Assembly: GCA_945860705.1 (NCBI GenBank)
Contig: CAMART010000002.1
Location: forward strand, 124,001-188,000
Length of the DNA stretch: 64,000 nt
Reading direction: 5' to 3'
Source of the DNA: Chitinophaga pinensis
GTDB lineage: Bacteria; Bacteroidota; Bacteroidia; Chitinophagales; CAMDFR01
This document shows, piece after piece, positions 18,397 to 27,532 of the stretch. The stretch's first letter is position 1; every line of letters begins with the position of its first letter. Below the pieces are notes generated by a model. It made no database searches and had not been told where the DNA came from. It saw nothing but the letters and a program-made list of their open reading frames with translations. A program made the position numbers and the translations under genes.

Positions 18397-20310
18397 TTAA
18401 AATCTATATGCAAGGCTAATATATGCCCATCTTCCTGGCTGTTGAGCTCCAAGCACTTCAGTATACTGTCTATTAAATAAATTATCTATATGCAGATTGA
18501 GTGCTAATTTATCTTTTGCTAAATTTAGTCCTGCATTTATATTTAATAATGCATATTCGTTTGTAGTAATAGGTAAAGATGGCAGTGCATCTGGCAATCT
18601 GTATTTATATAATCCACTTATACCTATATTAAACATAGAAATTTTTGCTTGAATATTATATGTCAATAAATGTCTTGCATGGTTGGAGATATATTTAGTC
18701 AATGCGCCTTCAGTTGTTTTTGAAAAAGCATAAATGTATCCTGTATTCAAAATTAGAAAACTGTTTTTTGCAAAATCTTTTTTGTAATTGTATCCTATCT
18801 CAAAACCTCTAGTTTTTACTGCTTTAATATTTTTTGCAAAATAATAATTGGTGTTTGGTTTTGTATTTGTAAATTGGGTAAGTTCATCCGAATTAGTAAT
18901 CACATAATCAATTTGATTTCTTCCCCATCTGCTAAAAGCAGTTACTGAAAATACCATTCCTTTGATTGGTTTTATATCTATTCCTCCATCTATATTCCAA
19001 AATGTTTCGGTTTTCAAATCTGGATTTCCTAAATTACGTCCAGCACTTAATGGACCTGTAAGATTGCTAGAGATATATCTTTCAGTAAAGTCTGCAGCTC
19101 TTACAGCTTTACCACCATTTGCTCTTATTGTGTAATATTTTTTATTGAATGCAAGTGATAAGTGAGGAGAATATTGTAGTTTGTAGTTTTTATCGTAGTC
19201 TAGTCTATGATTAAAATTAATAATAAATGAATTGATTGGTTTTATCATGACCCCTGCAAATATTCCAATATGATAGTTTTGATGATTGCCTCTATCATTA
19301 CTTCTTATTGTTTTTACATCTGCTTGTATACCTGTAGTAAATTTAAATATTTTATTAATAGTGTGATTTTGGTAAGCTTGTAAATTGTAAAAATTTGTAT
19401 AATGAACATTTGCTTTCAAACTAGGATTGAACTGATAACTATCATAATTATATCTCCATACAAAATCTATTTGTGTATTAGATTTTTTTGCGGTTTTTTT
19501 AAATCCAACTTGATTCCATGCGTTTTGAGTATTTTCTTTTGCATTGTCTGCTGGACTTTTAGTATAAAAATATTTTGCATTAAAATCTCTAAAGTCGTAA
19601 GCAGTTCTATAAAATAAAGTTGAGTTTTTTCCTAAGTTAATGCTCAGTCCTGCACTAAGTGTAACTATAGCAAATTTGTTATTGATTCCTTGAGGTTTTG
19701 GTCCTTTGCTGTAAGCACCATCCGCACCTATTTCAAAAGAGATTTTATTTTTTCTAGTAAAACTATTTGCTCTTTCAAAAAATAAATTGTAATCACCAGT
19801 ACCTAATTCTATAGTTGAAGTTGATTTTGATGTATTTGATCTAGATTTTGTAATAATATTGATGATACCACCTACTGCATCTGCACCATATTGAGCACTT
19901 GCTGCACCTCTCAATATTTCTATTTTCTCTATTTGATTGATAGGTATAGGAATATTGCAATTAAAATGACCAGTGAGTGGATCATTGAGTTTCATACCAT
20001 CTATTAAAATTATTACTTGTGAAAAAGTAGTAGCTCGCATACTAATATCGGATTGAACACCAAAAGCACCACGAGGTTGAACTTCTACCCCTTGAACATA
20101 TCTTAGAAGTTGGTCAATAGAAGTAGCTCCAATTTGTGCTATTTGTTTTGCATCAATTACAGTGATGTCTTTGCCCGATTCATATTGATCTGCTTCTATT
20201 CTGTTTGATAAAATTAGTATTTCTTCAATAGTGGATGTTTTTGTTTCTTGTGCAGTTGCATAGAATACACCACATAAAAAAGTAAGTGTAAAGAATAATA
20301 ATCTTTGCAT
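18397..20310 (-). CDS. TonB-dependent outer membrane receptor, BtuB-like
   Basis: A 637-residue TonB-dependent receptor. The signal peptide is MQRLLFFTLTFLCGVFYATAQ. The plug domain shows DITVIDAKQIAQIGATSIDQLL, QVIILIDGMKLNDP and IEKIEILRGAASAQYGADAVGG, and the beta-barrel ends in the TonB-receptor terminus NLFNRQYTEVLGAQQPGRWAYISLAYRF-type segment with C-terminal Phe. Size and lack of a carboxypeptidase-like N-domain suggest a small-molecule receptor (cobalamin, haem or siderophore type); the ligand is unknown. A TTG at 20337 would add nine residues but overlaps the TATCTTTG box, so the ATG at 20310 is taken. No transport partners are adjacent. Confidence 0.92.
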   Translation of the reverse strand: MQRLLFFTLTFLCGVFYATAQETKTSTIEEILILSNRIEADQYESGKDITVIDAKQIAQIGATSIDQLLRYVQGVEVQPRGAFGVQSDISMRATTFSQVIILIDGMKLNDPLTGHFNCNIPIPINQIEKIEILRGAASAQYGADAVGGIINIITKSRSNTSKSTSTIELGTGDYNLFFERANSFTRKNKISFEIGADGAYSKGPKPQGINNKFAIVTLSAGLSINLGKNSTLFYRTAYDFRDFNAKYFYTKSPADNAKENTQNAWNQVGFKKTAKKSNTQIDFVWRYNYDSYQFNPSLKANVHYTNFYNLQAYQNHTINKIFKFTTGIQADVKTIRSNDRGNHQNYHIGIFAGVMIKPINSFIINFNHRLDYDKNYKLQYSPHLSLAFNKKYYTIRANGGKAVRAADFTERYISSNLTGPLSAGRNLGNPDLKTETFWNIDGGIDIKPIKGMVFSVTAFSRWGRNQIDYVITNSDELTQFTNTKPNTNYYFAKNIKAVKTRGFEIGYNYKKDFAKNSFLILNTGYIYAFSKTTEGALTKYISNHARHLLTYNIQAKISMFNIGISGLYKYRLPDALPSLPITTNEYALLNINAGLNLAKDKLALNLHIDNLFNRQYTEVLGAQQPGRWAYISLAYRF

Positions 20311-20334
20311 AAATGAGTTTTTGGTTTTGAGCTG

Positions 20335-20342
20335 CAAAGATA
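20335..20342 (-). promoter_or_regulatory. -7 box of the TonB receptor gene
   Basis: TATCTTTG on the minus strand, 24 bases before the ATG at 20310. It rules out the TTG start inside it. Confidence 0.6.
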
Positions 20343-20357
20343 GTAAAATAGTAAATT

Positions 20358-20777
20358 TTAAATTGTAGGATTTACTATTTTTTCTTTAGCTACTACTTCC
20401 ACTTTGATTCTATCAGGATCTTCAAAAAATACTGCATAATAATTTTCTCCGCCTGCAAAAGGATGTTTGTTTTTATATAGAATGGAAATGTTTTTTTCTT
20501 CTAATTCTTGAGTCAATTCATCTACAAATGCTCTAGTATCACAATGAAATGCTAGATGATTGAGTCCAGTATTTTTTCTATGATAGGTATTTTCTATAAA
20601 TTCAGTTTCGGTCTGTACAAATACAATATATGTTTCGCCCAATTTATAACTAATTCCACTTGGCCATTTTTGATAAATCTCATAATTTAATTTATCAAAG
20701 AGTAGCCAAGTCCAAAACAATTTAGTTTTTTCTAAATCGCTCACATAAATTTCTACATGATGTAATATACCTTGCAT
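20358..20777 (-). CDS. VOC-family (glyoxalase/bleomycin-resistance fold) protein
   Basis: A 139-residue protein of the vicinal-oxygen-chelate superfamily. It starts MQGILHHVEIYVSDLEKTK, with His7/His8 in the usual metal-ligand position, and has a second module with GLNHLAFHCDTR and AVFFEDPDRIKVEVV, where His and the terminal Glu can act as metal ligands. Substrate unknown; such proteins include glyoxalases, dioxygenases and antibiotic-binding proteins. It starts 3 bases after the helicase-nuclease stop codon and is thus cotranscribed with that gene. Confidence 0.88.
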   Translation of the reverse strand: MQGILHHVEIYVSDLEKTKLFWTWLLFDKLNYEIYQKWPSGISYKLGETYIVFVQTETEFIENTYHRKNTGLNHLAFHCDTRAFVDELTQELEEKNISILYKNKHPFAGGENYYAVFFEDPDRIKVEVVAKEKIVNPTI

Positions 20778-20780
20778 ATG

Positions 20781-23700
20781 TTATAGTTTTTCTGTTGCTT
20801 CTACTTCTGCATCCTCCATCACCACGAGTTCTTTATAATTGGTTTTCACAAACTGACACCAGTGACAATCTTCTTCATTGCATGCTCTATCAAACTCTAG
20901 ATTTTTTATTTTTTGATAGGTATCTGTTATTTGAGTTTGTACAAATTTAATATCTTCATCTTCTATCACTACATTTTGTTTTTTGAAAGAATTATCTTTT
21001 CTATCTGGCTCTACAAAATCAAAAGTAGTACTGAGCACTTTCCAGTTTTTATCCTTATAGTTATCTATCAATATTCTATAAAATAGTGCTTGCCTCCAAT
21101 AATCGCCACCATATTTTTCTTCGTATGTAGGATTGTCTGGATTTTTAAATTCATTGCTTGGCTTATTAAATTTCTTACGAGCGTTTTCGTACTTGCCAGT
21201 TTTATAGTCTATCACATGTGCATTACTTCCATCAAATTCTATTTTATCTAAAACCCCTTTGATAGGAACACCATTGTATACTGCGCCTACTCTTCTTTCT
21301 AGAGCTACTATTTTGCTCCAGCTGTCTATGTGCGATGCGTAGTATTTTGGTAAAAACATCATTCCATAATCCAGTTTTTGTTTGTATTCATCTTCAGTAA
21401 ATCCTTCTCTACGCTTATACATTTCTTTTTGAAAAAAGGTCAATAACTCATCTAATGGTGGAAACTCGTTAATTTCTTGCATTAATAAAAAGTACTTATA
21501 CAATGAATCATGTACTACACTACCAAACTCCATAGCAGCAAATTTTGCACTTGGTATTTTCAGTACATTATTGAAATAAAATCCGAGAGGACATTTCAAA
21601 TAGTTGTTTAAGTTCGTTACACTTAATTCGTATTTTTCTAATGCTTTACTCGCAAGTTCTTTATCTATAAGTGGCGATGCATCTTTTATACTTAGTGTCA
21701 TACTATGTTTCATAAAGTCTGCAATGAGCTCTTCGCTCAATTCTTCTTTTACATTTATTATTGTTCCACTCTGCTCTAGCTCGCTTACAAATTGTGCTTT
21801 TTCTTTTAATTTTCCATTCTCTTTAGAAAGGCTATAACTGATATTCAGTTCATTTTTTGCTCGTGTCATAGCTACATAGAAAAGCCTACGCTCTTCTTCT
21901 GATGCATCTGAACCATGTTTTTTTCTTACTATATTTTCTGGATATTTAAAAGAGTTTCTATCAGCTGATTCGCTCCATACTTCTGTATCACACCCGATGA
22001 TATATACTTTGTCAAACTCTAGTCCTTTTGATGAATGAGCTGTTATAAATTGTACGCCATCTTTTTGGCCAATTACTTTATTCACAGCAAGCTCTACATT
22101 ATTCTCCAGCATTAGTTTTATGGTTTGTAGTATATCTTTTAAGCTTGCTTTTGGATTGTTATGAGTTTCTTGTTTTACAAAATCAAAAAATGTATTAATC
22201 TCTTCTAATAATAAATTTCTATCTGGATGTGCCATGATGAACTGAAGTATACCACCACGAGTGAGTATATATTCTATCAAGCCTTGAGTCGTATAGTTTG
22301 CATTATTTTTTATACACTCTTCTAATAGCTCTAATACTTTTTTTATTTTTAGTATCTCCTCATCACTCGTGTTTTGTGTAAACAAATCTTTTTGTCCATT
22401 TATTTTAATAGTATTTAAATAATGCCTCCACGACCTATTTTCTGTATAACTTAAGTTTCTGAGATGAAAGGCTATTTTTGCAATATCAAATGGGTTATTA
22501 TTAAAAAAATCGAAATGTAATATTTCATACAATAAGTCATCTCTAGTAAAAGCTTGTCGCATTTCTTCATCAATATATTGAAGTATAGTAATGATTTTTT
22601 CTATAAATATACTTTTTAGAATATCATATTTTCGTTTGATGAGATAAGGAATTTTCTTTGCATCTAAATATTGAATAATAGAAGTACATTGTTTGTGATT
22701 TCTGTATAGAATTGCTATTTCGCTTAGCTTTTCCTTATTTTCAATTGATTTTGCAACTTCGTTGCATATAAATGCATACTCTTTTATATCATTCTCAAAA
22801 GAAAGTATTTTAGGTACTATTGCTTTAGATTTATCGTAGTCTTTCCTTGCAATAATATTTTTATTGAGTGAACTATCTGTATTGATAAGTCTTTCTTCGT
22901 TTATTTCTATCAAGGCTTTAGATGCATCTAGTATTTCTTGTGTAGAGCGATAATTATCGGTGAGTACTATTTTTTTTATTTCAGGATAGCTGGATGCAAA
23001 CTGCATGATATTTTCAATATTGGCTCCTTGAAAACGATAGATTGATTGGTCATCATCGCCTACTACAAATACATTGGGCGAATCCCAATAATTTATCAAT
23101 TGAGTCAATACCTCGTTTTGTGTACCATTGGTATCTTGGTATTCGTCTACTAGTATGTACAAAAACTTTTCTTGATAGCGCTGCAATAATGATTCATTTG
23201 TTTTAAATTTTTCTATCACCCATTTGATCATATCATGATAGTCATATCGTCCTTTTTCTTTTAGTAGATTTTCATAATTTACAAATTCATTTGCTGCAGC
23301 TTTTAACAAATACAAGGGTTCTGCTACTTTGTTTATAGCATTTTCATTTACATCCCCAGCTTTTATACCTTGTTTGCTATTCGCTCTTTTATATAAAAAA
23401 CGTTCATCCGTCTTTATATCTTCTATATACTCATCTACTTTTTGACAGATAAATTCAGCAGTGAAATTTTCTGCTTTCATCACATCAAATAGATTGGCGA
23501 GTCGCCTTGTGTCATAATATATTTCGCCAGTCCATCGTTTGAGCACATGGTCTTTTCCAAAAGAATCTATAAGTGTATGTAGCAGTTCTATTTTTTCTAA
23601 ATCGCTAATTGGCTCTATATCTTTAGTGCTAAAAACTTCTGCATTTTCTTTTATTATCTGATTGCAAAAACTATGAAAAGTATGAATAGGAATTCGGTAA

Positions 23701-23963
23701 GCCTCTGGCCCAATAAATTTAATCAATCGCTCACGCATAGCGATTGTACCTGCATCTGTATAGGTAAGACACAAGATATTCTCTGGATTAGTATCAGTGT
23801 TTTGAAGTATATATCCTACACGCGAAGCAAGAATTTGAGTCTTGCCTGTTCCTGGTCCTGCTATTACTAATACGGGGCCTTCGGTGGTAGTCACTGCTTC
23901 TAGTTGTTTGCTGTTGAGGGTTTCAAGAGCTTTCTTAAAATCGTTATTATAGTCTATGGCCAT
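20781..23963 (-). CDS. UvrD/Rep-like helicase fused to a PD-(D/E)XK nuclease with Fe-S cysteines
   Basis: A 1060-residue superfamily 1A helicase-nuclease. The N-terminal helicase has motif I (VIAGPGTGKTQILASRV), Ia (LCLTYTDAGTIAMRERL), II (LVDEYQDTNGTQ), III (VVGDDDQSIYRFQGA), IV (LTDNYRSTQEILDAS), V (FITAHSSKGLEFDKVYIIG) and VI (VAMTRAKNELNI). The C-terminal RecB-like nuclease has GVLDKIEFDG and VIDYKTGKY. Four cysteines, one in NYLKCPLGFYF and C1028, C1033, C1036 in RACNEEDCHWCQF, match the iron-sulphur staple of AddB and Cas4. It is expected to act in DNA break processing or repair as one polypeptide. The start at 23963 (MAIDYNNDF) is chosen over a longer hydrophobic extension that is AT-rich intergenic DNA. 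Confidence 0.92.
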   Translation of the reverse strand: MAIDYNNDFKKALETLNSKQLEAVTTTEGPVLVIAGPGTGKTQILASRVGYILQNTDTNPENILCLTYTDAGTIAMRERLIKFIGPEAYRIPIHTFHSFCNQIIKENAEVFSTKDIEPISDLEKIELLHTLIDSFGKDHVLKRWTGEIYYDTRRLANLFDVMKAENFTAEFICQKVDEYIEDIKTDERFLYKRANSKQGIKAGDVNENAINKVAEPLYLLKAAANEFVNYENLLKEKGRYDYHDMIKWVIEKFKTNESLLQRYQEKFLYILVDEYQDTNGTQNEVLTQLINYWDSPNVFVVGDDDQSIYRFQGANIENIMQFASSYPEIKKIVLTDNYRSTQEILDASKALIEINEERLINTDSSLNKNIIARKDYDKSKAIVPKILSFENDIKEYAFICNEVAKSIENKEKLSEIAILYRNHKQCTSIIQYLDAKKIPYLIKRKYDILKSIFIEKIITILQYIDEEMRQAFTRDDLLYEILHFDFFNNNPFDIAKIAFHLRNLSYTENRSWRHYLNTIKINGQKDLFTQNTSDEEILKIKKVLELLEECIKNNANYTTQGLIEYILTRGGILQFIMAHPDRNLLLEEINTFFDFVKQETHNNPKASLKDILQTIKLMLENNVELAVNKVIGQKDGVQFITAHSSKGLEFDKVYIIGCDTEVWSESADRNSFKYPENIVRKKHGSDASEEERRLFYVAMTRAKNELNISYSLSKENGKLKEKAQFVSELEQSGTIINVKEELSEELIADFMKHSMTLSIKDASPLIDKELASKALEKYELSVTNLNNYLKCPLGFYFNNVLKIPSAKFAAMEFGSVVHDSLYKYFLLMQEINEFPPLDELLTFFQKEMYKRREGFTEDEYKQKLDYGMMFLPKYYASHIDSWSKIVALERRVGAVYNGVPIKGVLDKIEFDGSNAHVIDYKTGKYENARKKFNKPSNEFKNPDNPTYEEKYGGDYWRQALFYRILIDNYKDKNWKVLSTTFDFVEPDRKDNSFKKQNVVIEDEDIKFVQTQITDTYQKIKNLEFDRACNEEDCHWCQFVKTNYKELVVMEDAEVEATEKL

Positions 23964-24035
23964 TCGTAATAGTATAAAGTATGAAGATAAAAGTATTAAG
24001 ATAAAATACAAAATAATAAGATATTTTATCTATTT

Positions 24036-24043
24036 CAAAGATA
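24036..24043 (-). promoter_or_regulatory. -7 box of the helicase-nuclease gene
   Basis: TATCTTTG on the minus strand, 72 bases before the chosen start at 23963. The intervening DNA is AT-rich and repetitive, again suggesting that the longer frame is not translated. Confidence 0.5.
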
Positions 24044-24161
24044 CACTAGCAAAAGGCAATGTATTTGCGTTCTGAAAAAGAATTTAGTATCAAGTACAAA
24101 GTATCAAGATGATATAAAATACATATAATTAAAAACTTAAATCTTATATCTAGATACTTCT

Positions 24162-25682
24162 TTAGTGTTTAAAATGTCTCACACCGGTCACTACCATAGC
24201 CATGTCTACAGAGTTGCAATAGTCTATGGAATCTTGGTCTTTGATAGATCCTCCCGGCTGTACTACAGCTGTGATGCCTGCATCATGCGCTATCTCTACA
24301 CAATCTGGAAAAGGGAAAAATGCATCGCTCGCCATCACTGAACCTTTTGTGTCAAACCCAAAACTATGTGCTTTAGCAATAGCTTGTTTGAGAGCATCTA
24401 CACGGCTAGTCTGACCACAGCCCATTCCTATGAGTTGTTTGTCTTTCACTAGTGCTATAGTGTTTGATTTTAAGTGTTTGGCACAAATCAATGCAAATTC
24501 TAAATCTATATATTCTTTTTCAGATGGAATTTTATTTGTTACCGTTTTCATATTAACTGTTTTCTCCATTGCCTGATCTATATCTTGAAGCAATACTCCA
24601 TTGAGTAAAGATTTATACATCTTATTTGGAAAACTAACTGCATTCATTTTTAAAAGCACTCTATTTTTTTTGCTTTTGAGTATATCTAGACTTGCTTCAT
24701 CAAAATCAGGAGCTATCAATACTTCACAAAATAAACTGTTTATTTCTTGAGCAGTGGCTTCATCTATTTTTCTATTGGCAATAAGAATGCCACCAAAAGC
24801 AGAGGTGCTATCACAAGCCAAAGCTTTGATGTATGCCTCTCTAATAGTAGGTGCTGAAGCTATACCACAGGCATTAGTATGTTTGATTATTACAAAACTC
24901 GGCTCTGTAAATTCTTGAATATATTGTACAGCGGCATCTATATCTACAAGGTTATTGTACGATAATTCTTTGCCATGTAGTTTAGTAAAAACTTCCTCTA
25001 AGTTGCCATAAAATATTCCTTTTTGATGTGGATTTTCACCATAGCGAAGTACTTGAGCCGTTTCTATACTTTGTTTGAAATATGAATCATCTGTAGCATT
25101 TGCAAAATAATTGAATATCATAGTATCATAGTGCGATGAACGATGAAAAGCTTCCTTTGCAAATTTTTTTCTATCTTCTATATCTGTATTACCTTTTTTA
25201 TCTTCAAGTATTTTATAAAAACTTGCATACTGTTCGCGTGAAGAAATAATCACCGTATCATTATAGTTTTTTGCAGTAGCTCTTATTAATGATATTCCAC
25301 CAATATCTATTTTTTCGATGATATCTTCTTCAGAAGCACCAGATTTCACCGTCTCTTCAAAAGGATATAAATCTACAATGACTAGGTCAATAGCAGGAAT
25401 ATTGTGCTGATTCATCTGTGCAATATCCATTTCATTATCTCTTCTTGCTAGAATGCCACCAAATATTTGAGGTTGTAGGGTTTTTACTCTTCCTCCCAAT
25501 ATCTCTGGAAAACCTGTAAGGCTCTCTACACTAGTCACGGGAATATTCAATTCTTCTATAAATTTTTGAGTGCCACCTGTAGAATAGATTTTCACTCCAT
25601 ACTCATGTAGTTTTTTTACAATACTGTCTAAACCATCTTTGTAGAATACTGAAATTAATGCACTATTAATTTTTTTTGTCAT
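24162..25682 (-). CDS. purH: Bifunctional AICAR transformylase / IMP cyclohydrolase
   Basis: Catalyses the last two steps of purine synthesis: formylation of AICAR with 10-formyl-THF and ring closure to IMP. The 506-residue protein has the N-terminal MGS-like cyclohydrolase domain (LISVFYKDGLDSIVKKL, YSTGGTQKFIEE, TLQPQIFGGILARRD) and the transformylase domain (LRYGENPHQKGIFYG, IIKHTNACGIASA with the catalytic Lys-His, and SVMASDAFFPFPD). The frame can be read back to TTG at 25715, but a TAGCTTTG promoter box overlaps that codon, so ATG at 25682 (MTKKINSALISV) is correct. It stands alone, far from other pur genes in this window. Confidence 0.98.
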   Translation of the reverse strand: MTKKINSALISVFYKDGLDSIVKKLHEYGVKIYSTGGTQKFIEELNIPVTSVESLTGFPEILGGRVKTLQPQIFGGILARRDNEMDIAQMNQHNIPAIDLVIVDLYPFEETVKSGASEEDIIEKIDIGGISLIRATAKNYNDTVIISSREQYASFYKILEDKKGNTDIEDRKKFAKEAFHRSSHYDTMIFNYFANATDDSYFKQSIETAQVLRYGENPHQKGIFYGNLEEVFTKLHGKELSYNNLVDIDAAVQYIQEFTEPSFVIIKHTNACGIASAPTIREAYIKALACDSTSAFGGILIANRKIDEATAQEINSLFCEVLIAPDFDEASLDILKSKKNRVLLKMNAVSFPNKMYKSLLNGVLLQDIDQAMEKTVNMKTVTNKIPSEKEYIDLEFALICAKHLKSNTIALVKDKQLIGMGCGQTSRVDALKQAIAKAHSFGFDTKGSVMASDAFFPFPDCVEIAHDAGITAVVQPGGSIKDQDSIDYCNSVDMAMVVTGVRHFKH

Positions 25683-25712
25683 AGCAGAATAAATTTTGGG
25701 AAAATGATCCTG

Positions 25713-25720
25713 CAAAGCTA
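25713..25720 (-). promoter_or_regulatory. -7 box of purH
   Basis: TAGCTTTG on the minus strand, 30 bases before the ATG at 25682. It decides the start of purH. Confidence 0.6.
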
Positions 25721-25859
25721 TATATAAGTGCCTAGCGAATTGATACTATTTTTTCACTAAGTACTAACATAAAAATTAATTATGAATTATGAGTTTTGAA
25801 TGCTGAATTATAAAACTAATATTTTATTCAAAATATAAAACGCAAGTAAATTTAAATTT

Positions 25860-26837
25860 CTACCAGCCTAAAATATAAGCAAATATCAATGGAGCAACTA
25901 TAGTTGCGTCACTTTCTACTATAAATTTTGGTGTATTTATATCTAGTTTGCCCCAAGTGATTTTTTCGTTTGGCACTGCACCAGAATATGAGCCATACGA
26001 TGTTGTAGAGTCAGATATTTGACAGAAATAAGACCAAAATGGTACATCATGCCATTCCAAATCTTGATACATCATAGGTACTACACAGATAGGAAAATCT
26101 CCCGCTATACCACCGCCTATTTGAAAGAAGCCAACACCTTTGCCTTCGCTATTATGTCTATACCAGTCTGCTAGCCATACCATATATTCGATTCCACTTT
26201 TCATAGTTGTAGCTTTCATCTCATTTTTGATGATATATGACGCAAAAATATTCCCCATAGTGCTATCTTCCCATCCTGGGCACACTATTGGAATATTCTT
26301 TTTAGCAGCTGCCAACATCCAACTATTTTTAGGATCTATTTCATAGTATTGTTCTAATACACCACTGAGCAACATTTGGTACATGTATTCGTGAGGGAAA
26401 TATCTTTCTCCTTTATCATCAGCAGTTTTCCATAGTGCATGAATATGTTTTTGAAGTCTTCTAAAAGCCTCTTCTTCAGGTATACATGTGTCGGTAACTC
26501 TATTGTAGTGATTTTCCAATAAATCCCACTCGTCTTGTGGACTTAGGTCTCTATAGTTGGGCACTCTTTTGTAGTGTGAGTGGGCTACTAAGTTCATGAT
26601 ATCTTCTTCTAGATTGGCTCCTGTGCAAGAGATGATTTGTACTTTGTCTTGACGAATCATTTCAGCAAGCGACAAACCAAGTTCGGCTGTACTCATAGCG
26701 CCTGCAAGTGTGATCATCATTTTGCCACCTTCTAGCAAATGTGTCTCGTATCCTTTAGCGGCATCTACTAATGCAGCGCTATTGAAGTGTCTGTAGTGGT
26801 GTTGTATAAAATTAGAGATAGGTCCTTTAGTGCTCAT
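25860..26837 (-). CDS. Deoxyhypusine synthase family protein
   Basis: A 325-residue homologue of eukaryotic and archaeal deoxyhypusine synthase, an NAD-dependent enzyme that transfers the aminobutyl group of spermidine. Visible family features are LAGAMSTAELGLSLAEMIR, SCTGANLEEDIMN, the NAD-site segment VCPGWEDSTMGNIFASY, FFQIGGGIAGDF, and Lys297 in KITWGKLD, which aligns with the catalytic lysine that forms the enzyme intermediate. Bacteria lack hypusinated eIF5A; some bacterial homologues make homospermidine from putrescine, so a polyamine role is more likely than hypusination (inference). It has its own TATCTTTG promoter next to dispersed repeat copy A. Confidence 0.93.
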   Translation of the reverse strand: MSTKGPISNFIQHHYRHFNSAALVDAAKGYETHLLEGGKMMITLAGAMSTAELGLSLAEMIRQDKVQIISCTGANLEEDIMNLVAHSHYKRVPNYRDLSPQDEWDLLENHYNRVTDTCIPEEEAFRRLQKHIHALWKTADDKGERYFPHEYMYQMLLSGVLEQYYEIDPKNSWMLAAAKKNIPIVCPGWEDSTMGNIFASYIIKNEMKATTMKSGIEYMVWLADWYRHNSEGKGVGFFQIGGGIAGDFPICVVPMMYQDLEWHDVPFWSYFCQISDSTTSYGSYSGAVPNEKITWGKLDINTPKFIVESDATIVAPLIFAYILGW

Positions 26838-26863
26838 ATATTGTATAATTTTTATTGATGCTA

Positions 26864-26871
26864 CAAAGATA
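26864..26871 (-). promoter_or_regulatory. -7 box of the deoxyhypusine synthase homologue
   Basis: TATCTTTG on the minus strand, 26 bases before the ATG at 26837. The left end of repeat A begins 11 bases further upstream, so the repeat occupies the whole upstream promoter region. Confidence 0.6.
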
Positions 26872-26881
26872 AAGCAATGAA

Positions 26882-27142
26882 CCCAAATTAGGTGATAGGA
26901 TTTGAGTCCCGAAACTTCGGGACGAAAATTCTAGCAAGTTAGTTGGGTTTATCCCGTATTAGTGTTTGTTTCAATAAATTAATATTTATTGAAATACAAA
27001 AACTTTGACGATTCAGCATTTCTAATACCAATCTTATTTTGGTTTAGACCAAAATCTAGAGTGGTATATACCGTTATACATCTGTTCAGAACATTTTATT
27101 GGGCTGTTATAGATTTATAAACGGTATAATGCTGAATTTGGG
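26882..27142 (+). repeat. Dispersed structured repeat, copy A (261 bp, with terminal inverted repeats)
   Basis: The ends are perfect 8-bp inverted repeats, CCCAAATT (26882-26889) and AATTTGGG (27135-27142). Module a (26882-26960) carries a GTCCCGAA-AC-TTCGGGAC palindrome (26906-26923) and is shared with copies B and C. Module b (27028-27126) holds two imperfect hairpins shared with copy B. A perfect TTTCAATAAAT/ATTTATTGAAA hairpin (26969-26995 region) and a TTCAGCATT/AATGCTGAA pair that encloses module b are also present. There is no coding potential. It occupies the gap of 378 bases between the deoxyhypusine synthase and lipoprotein genes. Confidence 0.75.
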
Positions 27143-27168
27143 ATGATAGCAGTTTATAAGCAATAAAA

Positions 27169-27195
27169 AAGCCATCATTTATTCAATGATGGCTT
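27169..27195 (-). terminator. Intrinsic terminator of the small lipoprotein gene
   Basis: An 11-bp perfect stem AAGCCATCATT / AATGATGGCTT (27169-27179 with 27185-27195) with a 5-base loop, 20 bases after the lipoprotein stop, followed on the minus strand by six T residues. Confidence 0.85.
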
Positions 27196-27215
27196 CATAC
27201 GATTTTTTGTTCAGG

Positions 27216-27419
27216 TTAATTACAGCTCCAAAATGGATTAGCTGTTCTGTTGTCTTCTTTGTATTGTTCAAACTCAGCATCAGAGTTGAAATCATCTCTA
27301 CAAGTTTCAAGCATAGTTACACCTAAATATCTACATTTAAAACAATCACTTTTTTTGCAAGATACTGCTGTAACTACTGTAGTAGCTAATAACAATGAGA
27401 ATAGTACTAATTTTTTCAT
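27216..27419 (-). CDS. Small cysteine-rich lipoprotein
   Basis: A 67-residue protein. The lipoprotein signal MKKLVLFSLLLATTVVTAVSC places the acylated cysteine at residue 21. The mature part is only 47 residues, with further cysteines in KSDCFKCRYL, METCRDD and the C-terminal WSCN, suggesting disulphides in the periplasm or on the surface. No known family recognised. It lies between dispersed repeat copies A and B, with its own terminator, so it is an isolated transcription unit. Confidence 0.8.
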   Translation of the reverse strand: MKKLVLFSLLLATTVVTAVSCKKSDCFKCRYLGVTMLETCRDDFNSDAEFEQYKEDNRTANPFWSCN

Positions 27420-27532
27420 TTTTTTCGTTTTTAAAGATTAATAAATAATTATAACACAATATTAATACAAATGTTTTAAAGCACAAATACGTAAATTGGT
27501 TTATTTGTGATAAGTACTAGTACGTATATTAT

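Noticed and set aside
23964-24011. N-terminal hydrophobic extension of the helicase-nuclease as a membrane anchor
   Set aside because: The stretch is AT-rich intergenic repeat DNA read by chance; helicases of this family start at the MAIDYNNDF-like position.
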